Of a DNA stretch of 64,000 nt, positions 34,071 through 42,604 are shown piece after piece. The notes under the pieces were generated by a model. The model had not been told where the DNA came from, searched no databases, and saw only the letters and a program-made list of their open reading frames with translations. The DNA comes from Microbacterium sp. cf332 (lineage in GTDB: Bacteria > Actinomycetota > Actinomycetes > Actinomycetales > Microbacteriaceae): positions 620,001-684,000 of the forward strand of contig NZ_FNKN01000002.1 in NCBI RefSeq assembly GCF_900102175.1, read 5' to 3'. Each line of letters opens with the position of its first letter. The stretch's first letter is position 1. The translations under genes were made by a program, and so were the position numbers.

Positions 34071-34786
34071 GGATCACCCTGATCAACCCCAACACCTCCC
34101 GGGCGATGACGGCGAAGATCGCCGCCGCCGCCCGGGAGGTGGCGGGGCCCGGGGTCGAGATCGTCGCCGTGCACCCCGTCGATGGCGCGGCCGCGATCGA
34201 GAGCCACGTCGACGAGATCGCCGCCGCGCGTTCGGTCGTCGAGATCATCCAGGACGACCGCGCCGCGGGCGGCAGCGACGCGTACGTCGTCGCCTGCTTC
34301 GGCGACCCGGGGCTCGATGCGGCACGCGAGCTCGTCGACGTTCCGGTCATCGGGATCGCCGAGGCCGCGATGCACGTCGCCACGCTCTCGGGCCGGCGGT
34401 TCGCGGTCGTCACGACGCTCGGACGCACGCTCGGCCGCGCGCGCGATCTGCTCGCCCGGTACGGGATGACGTCGGCGTGCGCCTCGCTCGTCGCTTCCGG
34501 CATCCCGGTGCTCGACCTGGAGGACACCGGTTCCGACTCCTTCGAGCGGATCGCCGCTCTGTGCGCCGCCGAGGTGGCGGGCGGGGCCGACGTCATCGTG
34601 CTCGGATGCGCCGGGATGGCCGACCTCTGCCACGCCCTATCGGAGCGCGTCGGTGTTCCCGTGGTCGACGGGGTCGGCGCCGCGGTCGGGCTCGCTTCGG
34701 CGATGGTGCGGATGCGGGTGGGGACGAGCAAGCGCGAGGAGTATGCCACCCCGCCGCGTCGTCACGAGAGCGTTACATCGGGGTAA
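34067..34786 (+). CDS. Allantoin racemase (Asp/Glu/hydantoin racemase family)
   Basis: 239 aa. Start is the GTG that overlaps the permease stop. 'ITLINPNTSRAMTAKI' is the family N-terminus. The two catalytic Cys are in VVACFGDPGLDAARE (about 77) and VIVLGCAGMADL (about 185). It interconverts allantoin enantiomers so that a stereospecific allantoinase can use all the pool. Hydantoin racemase is the main alternative, but the position between allantoin permease and allantoinase favours allantoin. The extreme 3' end of the gene contains the CGTTACA box that precedes allB. Confidence 0.87.
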   Translation: MRITLINPNTSRAMTAKIAAAAREVAGPGVEIVAVHPVDGAAAIESHVDEIAAARSVVEIIQDDRAAGGSDAYVVACFGDPGLDAARELVDVPVIGIAEAAMHVATLSGRRFAVVTTLGRTLGRARDLLARYGMTSACASLVASGIPVLDLEDTGSDSFERIAALCAAEVAGGADVIVLGCAGMADLCHALSERVGVPVVDGVGAAVGLASAMVRMRVGTSKREEYATPPRRHESVTSG

Positions 34787-34820
34787 CCGCCGCGGTGGCG
34801 TTAACCCATAGCTTTATATT
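34771..34820 (+). promoter_or_regulatory. Purine-regulon operator O3 and allB promoter
   Basis: TTAACCCATAGCTTTA (34801-34816) matches O2 in all but one base. CGTTACA (34771-34777) again starts exactly 30 bp upstream and lies inside the end of the racemase gene. TATATT (34815-34820) overlaps the end of the operator and is a good -10. So allB has its own regulated promoter. Confidence 0.62.
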
Positions 34821-34888
34821 CGACAAGCGGCGTCGCGCCACCGCGACGCCGCCCCGATCCTCGCCCCCGACCCCGCCCCGGAGATCCC

Positions 34889-36292
34889 GTGACCGCATCG
34901 CCCCCGTCCCGCCTCGTCGTGCGCGCGCGCCGCGTCTTCGACGGCGCGGCCTTCGTGCCCGCAGCCGTCGTCGTCGAGAACGGCCTCGTCGTCGCCGTAC
35001 TCGACGAGGAGGCACCGGTCGCGGACGCCGCCGAGCTGCGCGTCCCCGCCGACGCGGTGCTGCTGCCGGGACTCGTCGACTCGCATGTGCACGTCAACGA
35101 GCCCGGGCGCACCGAGTGGGAGGGCTTCGGCTCGGCGACCCGGGCCGCGGCTGCGGGCGGGGTCACGACGATCGTCGACATGCCGCTCAACTCCATCCCG
35201 CCGACCACGACCGCCGCCGCGCTCGAGATCAAGCGCGCCGCCGCCGCGGCATCCGCCCGCGTCGATGTCGGGTTCTGGGGCGGGGCGGTGCCCGAGAACC
35301 TGGGCGGGCTCGCACCGCTCCACGAGGCCGGCGTCTACGGGTTCAAGTGCTTCCTCGCGCCGTCCGGCGTCGACGAGTTCGGCCACCTCGACCGCGAGCA
35401 GCTGCGCCTCGCGATGGGCGAGGTCGCCGCGCTCGGCTCGCGCCTCATCGTCCACGCCGAGGATCCCGAGCTGCTCGGCGCCGACGGCGCGCTCGGTCGC
35501 GGATACGACGCGTTCCTCGCCTCGCGACCGGCCACGAGCGAGGCGTCGGCGATCGAGGCCGTCATCGACGCCGCGCGCGCAACCGGTGCCCGAGCCCACA
35601 TCCTGCACCTGAGCGATGCGCGGTCGCTGCCGGCGATCCGGGCGGCCCGCGCCGCGGGCGTCGACCTCACGGTCGAGACGTGCCCCCACTACCTGACGAT
35701 CATCGCCGAGGAGATCCCCGACGGCGCCTCCGAGTTCAAGTGCTGCCCGCCGATCCGCGAGGCCTCGAACCGCGACCTCCTCTGGCAGGGGATCATCGAC
35801 GGCACCATCGACGCCATCGTCAGCGACCACTCGCCCTCGACCGTCGATCTCAAGCGTGCCGGCGACGGCGACTTCGGCCTGGCCTGGGGCGGCATCTCCG
35901 GCCTGCAGGTCGGGCTGTCCGCCGTGTGGACCGAGGCCCGCGAGCGCGGCATCCCCCTCGAGGCGATCCTGCCGCTGTTCACGGCGGGTCCCGCCGCCGT
36001 CGCCGGACTCGACGCCGTCGGGCGCATCGTCCCCGGCGCTCCCGCGCACCTGGCCGTCTTCGCCCCCGACGACGTCGTCCACGTCGACGCGCGCGAGCTG
36101 CGCCACCGCAATCCGATCTCGGCGTACGACGGCCGCGTGCTCACCGGTCGGGTGCGCCGCACCTGGCTGCGGGGCGAGGTCGTGTTCGCCGCCGACGCGG
36201 ATGCCGCCGGAGACGCCGTCGCCGGAGCTGCGACCGGGCGCCTGCTCGCGCGGAACGGGGCTCTCGTCGCCGTCGGCGAGGACGCATCATGA
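34889..36292 (+). CDS. allB: Allantoinase
   Basis: 467 aa cyclic amidohydrolase. Binuclear metal site: DSHVHVNEPGR (about 62), the carboxylated Lys in YGFKCFLAPSG (about 152), VHAEDPE (about 188), HILHLSDA (about 245) and SDHSPST (about 313). The N- and C-terminal segments form the usual small beta domain. It hydrolyses allantoin to allantoate. The GTG start has GGAG 5 nt upstream. The stop overlaps the amidase start (ATGA), opening a four-gene run allB-amidase-pucG-allC. Confidence 0.94.
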   Translation: MTASPPSRLVVRARRVFDGAAFVPAAVVVENGLVVAVLDEEAPVADAAELRVPADAVLLPGLVDSHVHVNEPGRTEWEGFGSATRAAAAGGVTTIVDMPLNSIPPTTTAAALEIKRAAAAASARVDVGFWGGAVPENLGGLAPLHEAGVYGFKCFLAPSGVDEFGHLDREQLRLAMGEVAALGSRLIVHAEDPELLGADGALGRGYDAFLASRPATSEASAIEAVIDAARATGARAHILHLSDARSLPAIRAARAAGVDLTVETCPHYLTIIAEEIPDGASEFKCCPPIREASNRDLLWQGIIDGTIDAIVSDHSPSTVDLKRAGDGDFGLAWGGISGLQVGLSAVWTEARERGIPLEAILPLFTAGPAAVAGLDAVGRIVPGAPAHLAVFAPDDVVHVDARELRHRNPISAYDGRVLTGRVRRTWLRGEVVFAADADAAGDAVAGAATGRLLARNGALVAVGEDAS

Positions 36293-37893
36293 CCGATCCC
36301 GCCCACGGGATCCCCGCCGAGCTGGCGGCGGCGTTCGCCGACTACGAGCGGGCCATCGTCGAGAACGACCTCGCGGCGCTCGATGCGGCGTTCGCGCCGG
36401 GGCCCGGCACGATGCGCGCGGATGCCGCCGGTCTGCTCGTCGGCCATGACGCCATCAGCGCCTTCCGCGGTGCGCGCGGCGGCGTCGCGGCGCGCACGAT
36501 CGAGACGATCGAGTACCGGCCGCTCGCGCCCGACGTCGCGCTGCTCATCTCGGTCTCCCGCTACGCCGCGGGCGGTACCGGCCTGCAGACCCAGCTCTGG
36601 CAGCGCATCGACGGCCGCTGGCTCATCACCGCCGCGCACGTCACACCGCGTCCGCAGGCCTTCGACCGGTCGATCTGGCGCACCGTGGGCGACCCGCTCT
36701 ACCAAGGCGCCTGGGAGGGGCCGCTCGCCGGACTAACCGTCGCGGTCAAGGACCTCTTCGCGATCCGCGGCTATCGCATCGGGGCCGGCAACCCGGCCTA
36801 TCTCGACTCCGCTCGCGCCGAGACGACCACCGCACCCGCTGTCGGCGACCTGCTGCGCGGCGGAGCATCGCTGCGCGGGATCGCGCGGACCGACGAGTTC
36901 GCGTACTCGGTCGCGGGTGACAACGCCCACTACGGCACCCCGCCGAACGCCGCGCTGCCCGGGGCGCTCCCCGGCGGCTCGTCGAGCGGACCCGCATCCG
37001 CCGTCGCCGCCGGGCACGCCGACATCGCCCTCGCGACCGACACCGCCGGATCGGTGCGCGTTCCCGCCTCGTATCAAGGGCTCTGGGGTCTGCGGACGAC
37101 GCACGACCTCGTTCCCCGACAGGGGCTGCTGCCCCTCGCGCAGAGCTTCGACACGGTCGGATGGCTGACCCGCGACGGCGCGACGCTGGAGCGGGTCGCC
37201 GAATGGTGCCTCGGCTACGCCGGGTCGGAATCGACCGAGAGCGTGCGGGGCGCGTCGGCCCGCGACCTACCGTGGCGCTTCGCCGTGCCGGGCGAGATCG
37301 TCGATGCCGCCGAGCCCGGCACCCGGCGCGCGTTCGCCGACCTGCTCGACCTCCTCGCGGCATCGGGCGAGGAGGTCTCCGTGGAGCAGGTCGCGATCGG
37401 CGACCTCGATGCGTACCTCGACCCGTTCCGCGTCGTGCAGGGCGCCGAAGCCTGGCGCAACAACGGCGACTGGCTCGCCCAGCATCCCGGTGCCGTGGGA
37501 GACGCCGTCGCCGATCGCTTCCGGGCCGCCGCCGCCGTGACACCCGACGACGAGAAGCGGGCGCGCGCCGCGCTCGCGCCCCTCGCCGACCGGCTGCGCG
37601 GACTCGCCGAGAACGCGGTCCTGCTGCTGCCGACCGTGCCGGGAGCCGCGCCGCCCCGTACCGCCCGCGGCGCCGCTCTCGACGCCGTGCGGCGTGACAC
37701 ACTGCGCATGACGACGCCCGCCGCCGTCGCCGGCCTCCCCGCGATCTCGATGCCGTTGCTCACTGTGCCGTCGCCGCTCGGAACAGCGCCCGTCGGAGTC
37801 AGCCTCGTCTCGCGGGCCGGAACCGACCTCGCCCTCGTGCGGCTCGCCCGCCGCCTCTTCTCGCTCCTCGACCCCCGGACGGACACCCCATGA
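36289..37893 (+). CDS. DUF3225 (AtzH/HpxZ-like)-amidase fusion
   Basis: 534 aa, two domains. Residues about 5-130 are a SnoaL-like DUF3225 domain (LAAAFADYERAIVENDLAALDAAF, GHDAISAFRGARGG, QLWQRIDGRWLITAAHVTPRP), as in AtzH and HpxZ. Residues about 145-530 are an amidase-signature enzyme: catalytic Lys in LTVAVKDLFAIRG (about 155), cis-Ser in GALPGGSSSGPASAVAAG and nucleophile Ser in DTAGSVRVPASYQG (about 254). Its place between allB and pucG suggests it hydrolyses oxalurate, oxamate or a related carbamoyl compound. Separate hpxY and hpxZ genes in Klebsiella make the fusion notable. Substrate is inferred. Confidence 0.85.
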   Translation: MTDPAHGIPAELAAAFADYERAIVENDLAALDAAFAPGPGTMRADAAGLLVGHDAISAFRGARGGVAARTIETIEYRPLAPDVALLISVSRYAAGGTGLQTQLWQRIDGRWLITAAHVTPRPQAFDRSIWRTVGDPLYQGAWEGPLAGLTVAVKDLFAIRGYRIGAGNPAYLDSARAETTTAPAVGDLLRGGASLRGIARTDEFAYSVAGDNAHYGTPPNAALPGALPGGSSSGPASAVAAGHADIALATDTAGSVRVPASYQGLWGLRTTHDLVPRQGLLPLAQSFDTVGWLTRDGATLERVAEWCLGYAGSESTESVRGASARDLPWRFAVPGEIVDAAEPGTRRAFADLLDLLAASGEEVSVEQVAIGDLDAYLDPFRVVQGAEAWRNNGDWLAQHPGAVGDAVADRFRAAAAVTPDDEKRARAALAPLADRLRGLAENAVLLLPTVPGAAPPRTARGAALDAVRRDTLRMTTPAAVAGLPAISMPLLTVPSPLGTAPVGVSLVSRAGTDLALVRLARRLFSLLDPRTDTP

Positions 37894-39128
37894 CGAACCC
37901 GACCGTTCCGATCCCCGGACCCATCGACCCGCCCGCCCGCCTGCTCATGGGCCCCGGGCCGATCTCGGCCTATCCCAGTGTGCTCACCGCGATGTCGGCC
38001 GCTCTCGTCGGCCAGTACGACCCGTTCATGACGAAGACCATGACCGAGACGCAGGAGCTCTACCGCGCTGTCTGGAACACGCGCAACGACGCCACCATGC
38101 TCGTCGACGGCACGAGCCGCGCCGGCATCGAGGCGGCGATCCTCTCGCTCGTGCGTCCCGGCGACCGGGTGCTCGTGCCCGTCTTCGGACGCTTCGGACA
38201 CCTGCTCGCCGAGATCGCGGAGCGCGCGCTCGCCGAGGTGCACACCATCGAGACCGAATGGGGACAGGTCTTCACGCCCGCCGCGATCGAAGAGGCCGTC
38301 GTGCGGGTGAAGCCCACGCTGCTGGCGCTCGTGCAGGGCGACACCTCGACGACGATGAACCAGCCGCTCGACGAGATCGGCGCGATCTGCGCGAAGCACG
38401 GGGTGCTGTTCTACTCCGATGCGACCGCCTCGCTCGGGGGGAACGAGTTCGACGCCGACGGGTGGGGGCTGGATGCCGCCACCGCGGGACTGCAGAAGTG
38501 CCTCGGCGGCCCGAGCGGCTCGGCGCCCATCACCCTGAGCGAGCGCGCGGTCGAGGTCGTGCGCTCGCGGGCGCGCATCGAGGCCGGCATCCGCGAGCCC
38601 GGCGATCCCGACGCGGCCGACTTCGTGCGGTCGAACTACTTCGACCTGGGCATGATCCTCGACTACTGGGGGCCGCGCCGGCTCAACCACCACACCGAGG
38701 CGACGTCGATGCTCTACGGGGCGCGCGAATGCGCCCGCGTGCTGCTGCTCGAGGGGCGCGACGAGGTCATCGCGCGCCATCGGCTCGCGGGCGCCGCCAT
38801 GCTCGCCGGCGTGCAGGCCCTCGGGCTCACGGTCTTCGGCGACGTCGCGCACAAGATGAACAACGTCGTGGCCGTCGAAATCCCCGACGGGGTGCCCGGC
38901 GACGAGGCGCGCGCCGCGCTCCTCACCGACTTCGGCATCGAGATCGGCACGTCTTTCGGCCCGCTCCACGGCCGGGTGTGGCGCATCGGCACCATGGGCT
39001 ACAACGCCCGGCAGGACGCCGTGCTCACCACCCTCTCGGCGCTCGAGGCGGTGCTGCGCCGCTACGGCGCCGCGGTGCCGGTCGCCGGCGGGGTCGAGGC
39101 CGCGGCGGACGTCTACCGCGGACGCTGA
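37890..39128 (+). CDS. pucG: (S)-ureidoglycine-glyoxylate aminotransferase
   Basis: 412 aa class V PLP aminotransferase. N-terminal 'PARLLMGPGPISAYPSVLTAMS', PLP lysine in GLQKCLGGPSGSAPITLS (about 204), and NYFDLGMILDYWGPRRLNHHTEAT, close to Bacillus PucG as I recall it. It moves the amino group of (S)-ureidoglycine to glyoxylate, giving oxalurate and glycine. The start overlaps the amidase stop (ATGA), and allC begins 3 bp after its stop. Its product oxalurate is the natural input for the fused amidase upstream. Confidence 0.9.
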   Translation: MTNPTVPIPGPIDPPARLLMGPGPISAYPSVLTAMSAALVGQYDPFMTKTMTETQELYRAVWNTRNDATMLVDGTSRAGIEAAILSLVRPGDRVLVPVFGRFGHLLAEIAERALAEVHTIETEWGQVFTPAAIEEAVVRVKPTLLALVQGDTSTTMNQPLDEIGAICAKHGVLFYSDATASLGGNEFDADGWGLDAATAGLQKCLGGPSGSAPITLSERAVEVVRSRARIEAGIREPGDPDAADFVRSNYFDLGMILDYWGPRRLNHHTEATSMLYGARECARVLLLEGRDEVIARHRLAGAAMLAGVQALGLTVFGDVAHKMNNVVAVEIPDGVPGDEARAALLTDFGIEIGTSFGPLHGRVWRIGTMGYNARQDAVLTTLSALEAVLRRYGAAVPVAGGVEAAADVYRGR

Positions 39129-39131
39129 GCC

Positions 39132-40448
39132 GTGGCATCCGCTCTGCTCTCCGTGTCGCCCGAACGCATCGCCGAAGCGGCGCGCCGGGTGATGTCGCGC
39201 TGCGACGAGCTCGCCCGCATCAGCGCGGCCCCCGACCGCATCGAGCGGGTGTACCTCTCGCCCGAGCACGCCCGCGTCAACCGCCTCGCCGCCGAGTGGA
39301 TGCGCGAGGTCGGCATGGCCACGCACCAGGATGCCGCCGGCAACCAGCTCGGCCGACTCGACACCGACGGCGACGGCCCCGCGCTCATGATCGGATCGCA
39401 CCTCGACACGGTGTCGGACGCCGGACGGTACGACGGCATCGTCGGCGTCCTGATGGGGATCGAGGTCGTGCGGATGCTGCGCGAGCCCGCCGACGGCAGC
39501 GGCGAGGGCTCGTCGTGGCGGTCGCCGCTGCCGTTCGCGCTCGAGGTCGCCGCCTTCTGGGACGAGGAGGGCACGCGCTTCGGCAAGGCGCTGCTCGGGT
39601 CGTCGGCGGTCGGCGGCGTCTGGGACGACGCCTGGTGGGAACTCGCCGACACCGAGGGCACGACTCTCGTGCAGGCGTTCCGCGAGTTCGGGCTCGACCC
39701 CGGCCGGGTCGGCGAGGCGGCGCGCCGCCCGGACGAGCTCGTCGGATATCTCGAGGCGCACATCGAACAGGGGCCCGAGCTCCACCGCCGCGGTGAATCG
39801 CTCGCCGTGGTGTCGTCGATCGCGTCGGCCCGACGGTTCCTGCTGTCGGTCGAGGGCGAGGCGCGGCACGCCGGCGGCACGCCCTACGACATGCGGCGCG
39901 ACGCGCTGCTCGGCGCATCCGAGGCGGCCCTCGCGGTCGAGCGGATCTGCCGGTCGGAGCACCACATCATCGGCACCGTCGGCCAGTTCGAGGCGTTCCC
40001 CGGCGGGGTCAACATCGTGCCCGGAGAGGTGCAGTTCTCGCTCGACCTGCGGGGCGAGTTCGACGGCGAACGCGACCGCGTCTGGCGCACCCTCACCGCC
40101 GAGCTCGACGAGATCATGGGCCGTCGCGGCCTGCGCTGGCAGCACCGCGAGATCCACAACGCCGCGGCGGTCGCCTGCGCGCCGCTGCTGCAGGACGTCG
40201 TCCGCGAGGGCATCCGCGCGACAGCCGGCGACGTCGGCGACGAACCCCCCGCGATCTTCAGCCGGGCGGGGCACGACGGCATGGCCCTCGGAGGTCTCAC
40301 CGACATCGGGATGCTGTTCCTGCGCAACCCCGACGGCATCAGCCACCACCCCGACGAGGACGTCTCCACCGCCGATGTCGCCCGCGGCATCCGAGCCCTC
40401 GCCGAATCCGTCCTGCATCTCGCCGCCGACCGCCGCGCCGCCGCCTGA
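39132..40448 (+). CDS. allC: Allantoate amidohydrolase
   Basis: 438 aa M20 (HyuC/AllC) metallohydrolase. Metal ligands appear in MIGSHLDTVSDAGRYDG (about 80), FWDEEGTRFGKALLGS (about 140), EAHIEQGPEL (about 208) and SHHPDEDV near the C-terminus; the dimerisation motif GEARHAGGTPYDMRRDAL is present. It converts allantoate to ureidoglycine, CO2 and ammonia. N-carbamoyl amino acid hydrolase is the main alternative within the family, but allB and pucG in the same unit support allantoate. GTG start; no insertion or deletion is apparent. Confidence 0.9.
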   Translation: MASALLSVSPERIAEAARRVMSRCDELARISAAPDRIERVYLSPEHARVNRLAAEWMREVGMATHQDAAGNQLGRLDTDGDGPALMIGSHLDTVSDAGRYDGIVGVLMGIEVVRMLREPADGSGEGSSWRSPLPFALEVAAFWDEEGTRFGKALLGSSAVGGVWDDAWWELADTEGTTLVQAFREFGLDPGRVGEAARRPDELVGYLEAHIEQGPELHRRGESLAVVSSIASARRFLLSVEGEARHAGGTPYDMRRDALLGASEAALAVERICRSEHHIIGTVGQFEAFPGGVNIVPGEVQFSLDLRGEFDGERDRVWRTLTAELDEIMGRRGLRWQHREIHNAAAVACAPLLQDVVREGIRATAGDVGDEPPAIFSRAGHDGMALGGLTDIGMLFLRNPDGISHHPDEDVSTADVARGIRALAESVLHLAADRRAAA

Positions 40449-40485
40449 CCCGCCCGCGCCGGGGTCGGGTTCTCGGCGCGTCCCC

Positions 40486-40829
40486 GTGCCGTCCACAGGC
40501 TGAGAACCGCGTGGCCGGTCGGAGGCGGCGGTTTCGGCGGCTTCATCCTGTGCGCGGCACACAAGTCGCGGCGGCCGGGCCCGCCGGGCCCGCCGAGCCC
40601 GCCCGAGCCTCCAGCCCCGCGCTCGCCTTCGGCACCGCGCGGGGTTGGGGCGCTCCTGCGCAGGGCCTCTCGTCCTACCGCCGGGCCGTCCACAGGCTGA
40701 GAACCGCGTGGCCGGTCGAGGCGGCGCTTTCCCGCGGCCTCATCCTGTGCGCGGCACACAGATCGCGGCGGCCGGGCCCGCCCGAGCCTCCAGCCCCGCG
40801 CTCGGCTTCGGCACCGGCGCAGGGTTGGC
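40486..40829. repeat. Direct duplication of a palindromic unit
   Basis: Copy 1 (about 40488-40650) and copy 2 (about 40685-40829) both begin GCCGTCCACAGGCTGAGAAC and end near the GGGGTTGG/AGGGTTGG sequence, offset by 197 bp. Within each, GTCCACAGGCTGA and TCATCCTGTGCGCGGC form the imperfect arms of a hairpin about 75 nt across. Copy 2 has several small deletions relative to copy 1. Confidence 0.7.
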
Positions 40830-40842
40830 GCGGTTCCGCGAA

Positions 40843-40897
40843 CAGGCTGAGAGGGCTTCGAGCGGCTGGCGGGGCCGGATACGGAGCGTTCAGCCTG
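40843..40897. repeat. Third inverted repeat of the array
   Basis: CAGGCTGA (40843-40850) and TCAGCCTG (40890-40897) frame a 39-nt loop. The left arm repeats the ACAGGCTGAGA core of the two upstream units, so this looks like a decayed third copy. Confidence 0.5.
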
Positions 40898-40944
40898 CCG
40901 ACGGCACCGCGCAACGTCGGGCGACGGCTCATATCTCCGCACCG

Positions 40945-41110
40945 CCCCACCCGCACCTCAGCACACCGCGCCTCCGCCCCCGCCCGCGCCTCAGCACCGC
41001 GCCCCCACCCGCACCTCAGCACACCGCGACCTCGTGCTTCCGCCCGCAGCCGGACCTCCGCACCGCCCCGCCGCGACCTCGCCCGCATCTCAGCGACCCG
41101 CACCTACGAC
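40945..41110. repeat. C-rich degenerate tandem repeats
   Basis: A 26-bp sequence containing CCCGCACCTCAGCACACCGC occurs identically at 40945-40970 and 41003-41028 (offset 58), with shorter variants (CGCGCCTCAGCACCGCG and others) between and after. The strand is strongly C-rich. Confidence 0.6.
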
Positions 41111-41173
41111 CCCGCCCGATCCTCCCCGCGCCGGGCGCAATACCCCTGACCCGAGGGCGAAACATGGGCTCGG

Positions 41174-41179
41174 TAGCGT
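41174..41179 (+). promoter_or_regulatory. -10 element of the amidohydrolase gene
   Basis: TAGCGT, then 6 nt, then the ATG at 41186; leaderless arrangement at the edge of the repeat region. Confidence 0.5.
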
Positions 41180-41185
41180 GCGGGT

Positions 41186-42565
41186 ATGCGCCTGCTCGTG
41201 ACCCACGCCCGCCTCATCACGGTGCCCGCCGGCACCGACGACCCCGGCTACATCGAGGAGGGCTGGATGCTCGTCGGCGACGACGGGCGCATCGCCGCGA
41301 TCGGCGCCGGGGACCCGCCCGCGGGCACCACCGCCGATGAGACCCTCGACGCCGCAGGCTCGTTCGTCGCCCCCGGCTTCGTCTCGAGCCATTCGCACCT
41401 GTTCACCTCGGGCCTGCGCGGTCTGGGGGTCGGCGAGACGCTGTACGGCTGGTGCGACGCGATGCTCGGCACGACCGCGCACATGACCGCCGACGACGTG
41501 TATTGGTCGACGCTCCACGGCGCCCTCGACTTCCTGTCGAACGGCGTGACGACCGCCTACAACTTCACCGACCCGCTGCAGTCCTGGGAGTCCATGGTCG
41601 ACGGCAAGCGCGTCGGCGATGCCCGCATGCGCGAGCTCGAGTACCACACGCGTCAGGCCGACGCGACGCGCGACGCCGGCATCCGGTTCGTCGATTCGAT
41701 CGGCATGGATGTCACCGTCGGTTCCGACGACGAGATCTTCGACAGGTTCGCCGCGTCGGTCGCCCACACCCGGACGATGGACCCCGATTTCGCGCTCGGC
41801 GCGTCGATCATGGGTCAGGTGCAGTGGTCGCCCCGCGCGGAGGCGGCATGGCTCGAGGTCGAGGCGATGCGCCGCTACGGCGTCACCAATCAGGCGCACT
41901 TCCTCGAGTCGCCGGAGGCGGTCGAGCATCAGCGGTCGAAGTTCGCGCAGTACCGGGATGCCGGGGCGCTCGGTCTCGGTCTCGTCTTCGGTCACTTCAT
42001 CCAGACGACGCCCGAGATCATCGACGAGGCCGTCGCGGGCGGCGCCGCGATGTCGTGGCAGCCCGCCTCGAACGGGCGGCTCGCGTCGGGGACCGCACAG
42101 GTACCCGAGATGCTCGCGAAGGGCATGAAGGTCGGCATCGGGCTCGACGATCAGGCGTGCACGGATGTCTCGGACCCCTGGCAGAACATGCGCATGGGCA
42201 TCTACCAGCAGCGGGCGCGCCTGCAGGATCCGCTCGCGATGATGCCCGAGCAGGTGCTGCGGCTGCACACCCTCGGGGCGGCCGAGATCATGGGTGTCGC
42301 GGATCGGGTCGGGTCGCTCGAGGTGGGCAAGCTCGCCGACTTCGTGGTCGTCGATCCCCGGCGTCCGGATGTCGGGCCGCTGTGGCATCCGGTGCGGAGC
42401 TACGTTCTCGCGATGAGCCCGCGCAACCTGTCGCGCGTGTACGTCGGCGGTGTCCTGGCCGATGATCGCGGCGCGTCGACGAACCCCCTCGCCGCCGAGG
42501 CCTCCGCGCGCCTGCACGAGACCCTCGCCGAGGTCGCGCGCCGCCGCCCCACCCACCCCCACTGA
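41186..42565 (+). CDS. TRZ/ATZ-type amidohydrolase (guanine or 8-oxoguanine deaminase-like)
   Basis: 459 aa. Metal motifs: SSHSHLFTSGLRG (HxH near 70), the His of TNQAHFLESPEAVEHQRSKF (about 235), GLVFGHFIQTTPEI (about 270) and the Asp in GIGLDDQACTDVSDPWQNM (about 325). C-terminal 'GSLEVGKLADFVVVDPR' is standard for the family. It deaminates or dechlorinates an aromatic nitrogen ring; purine context suggests guanine, 8-oxoguanine or a similar purine. The Asp motif differs from the GVDGSAS form I associate with known 8-oxoguanine deaminases, so the exact substrate is open. Leaderless start. Confidence 0.8.
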   Translation: MRLLVTHARLITVPAGTDDPGYIEEGWMLVGDDGRIAAIGAGDPPAGTTADETLDAAGSFVAPGFVSSHSHLFTSGLRGLGVGETLYGWCDAMLGTTAHMTADDVYWSTLHGALDFLSNGVTTAYNFTDPLQSWESMVDGKRVGDARMRELEYHTRQADATRDAGIRFVDSIGMDVTVGSDDEIFDRFAASVAHTRTMDPDFALGASIMGQVQWSPRAEAAWLEVEAMRRYGVTNQAHFLESPEAVEHQRSKFAQYRDAGALGLGLVFGHFIQTTPEIIDEAVAGGAAMSWQPASNGRLASGTAQVPEMLAKGMKVGIGLDDQACTDVSDPWQNMRMGIYQQRARLQDPLAMMPEQVLRLHTLGAAEIMGVADRVGSLEVGKLADFVVVDPRRPDVGPLWHPVRSYVLAMSPRNLSRVYVGGVLADDRGASTNPLAAEASARLHETLAEVARRRPTHPH

Positions 42566-42604
42566 CCCCGCCCCGCCCCGCCCCGCGAGCCGCGCCCCGC
42601 GAGC

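Larger units (their letters stand above)
40449..41185. other. 737-bp gene-free region of repeats
   Basis: No convincing gene. It holds a duplicated palindromic unit (40486-40829), a third smaller inverted repeat (40843-40897), and a C-rich stretch of degenerate direct repeats (40945-41110). Frames that stay open across it are low-complexity Pro/Arg/Ala products and differ between the two copies of the repeat. The last 20 bp contain the -10 of the next gene. Confidence 0.7.

Noticed and set aside
37215..40562. 1115-residue minus-strand frame across the allantoin operon
   Set aside because: Antisense to amidase, pucG and allC, each with intact catalytic motifs; no recognisable domain in the shadow.
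40945..41110. CRISPR array
   Set aside because: The repeats are degenerate, C-rich, irregularly spaced and without uniform spacers; no cas gene is near.
40645..41340. Open frames in the repeat region (40645-41340 plus strand, 40675-41103 minus strand)
   Set aside because: They consist of repeat-derived Pro/Arg/Ala sequence, differ between the two repeat copies, and lack a ribosome binding site or a leaderless promoter.
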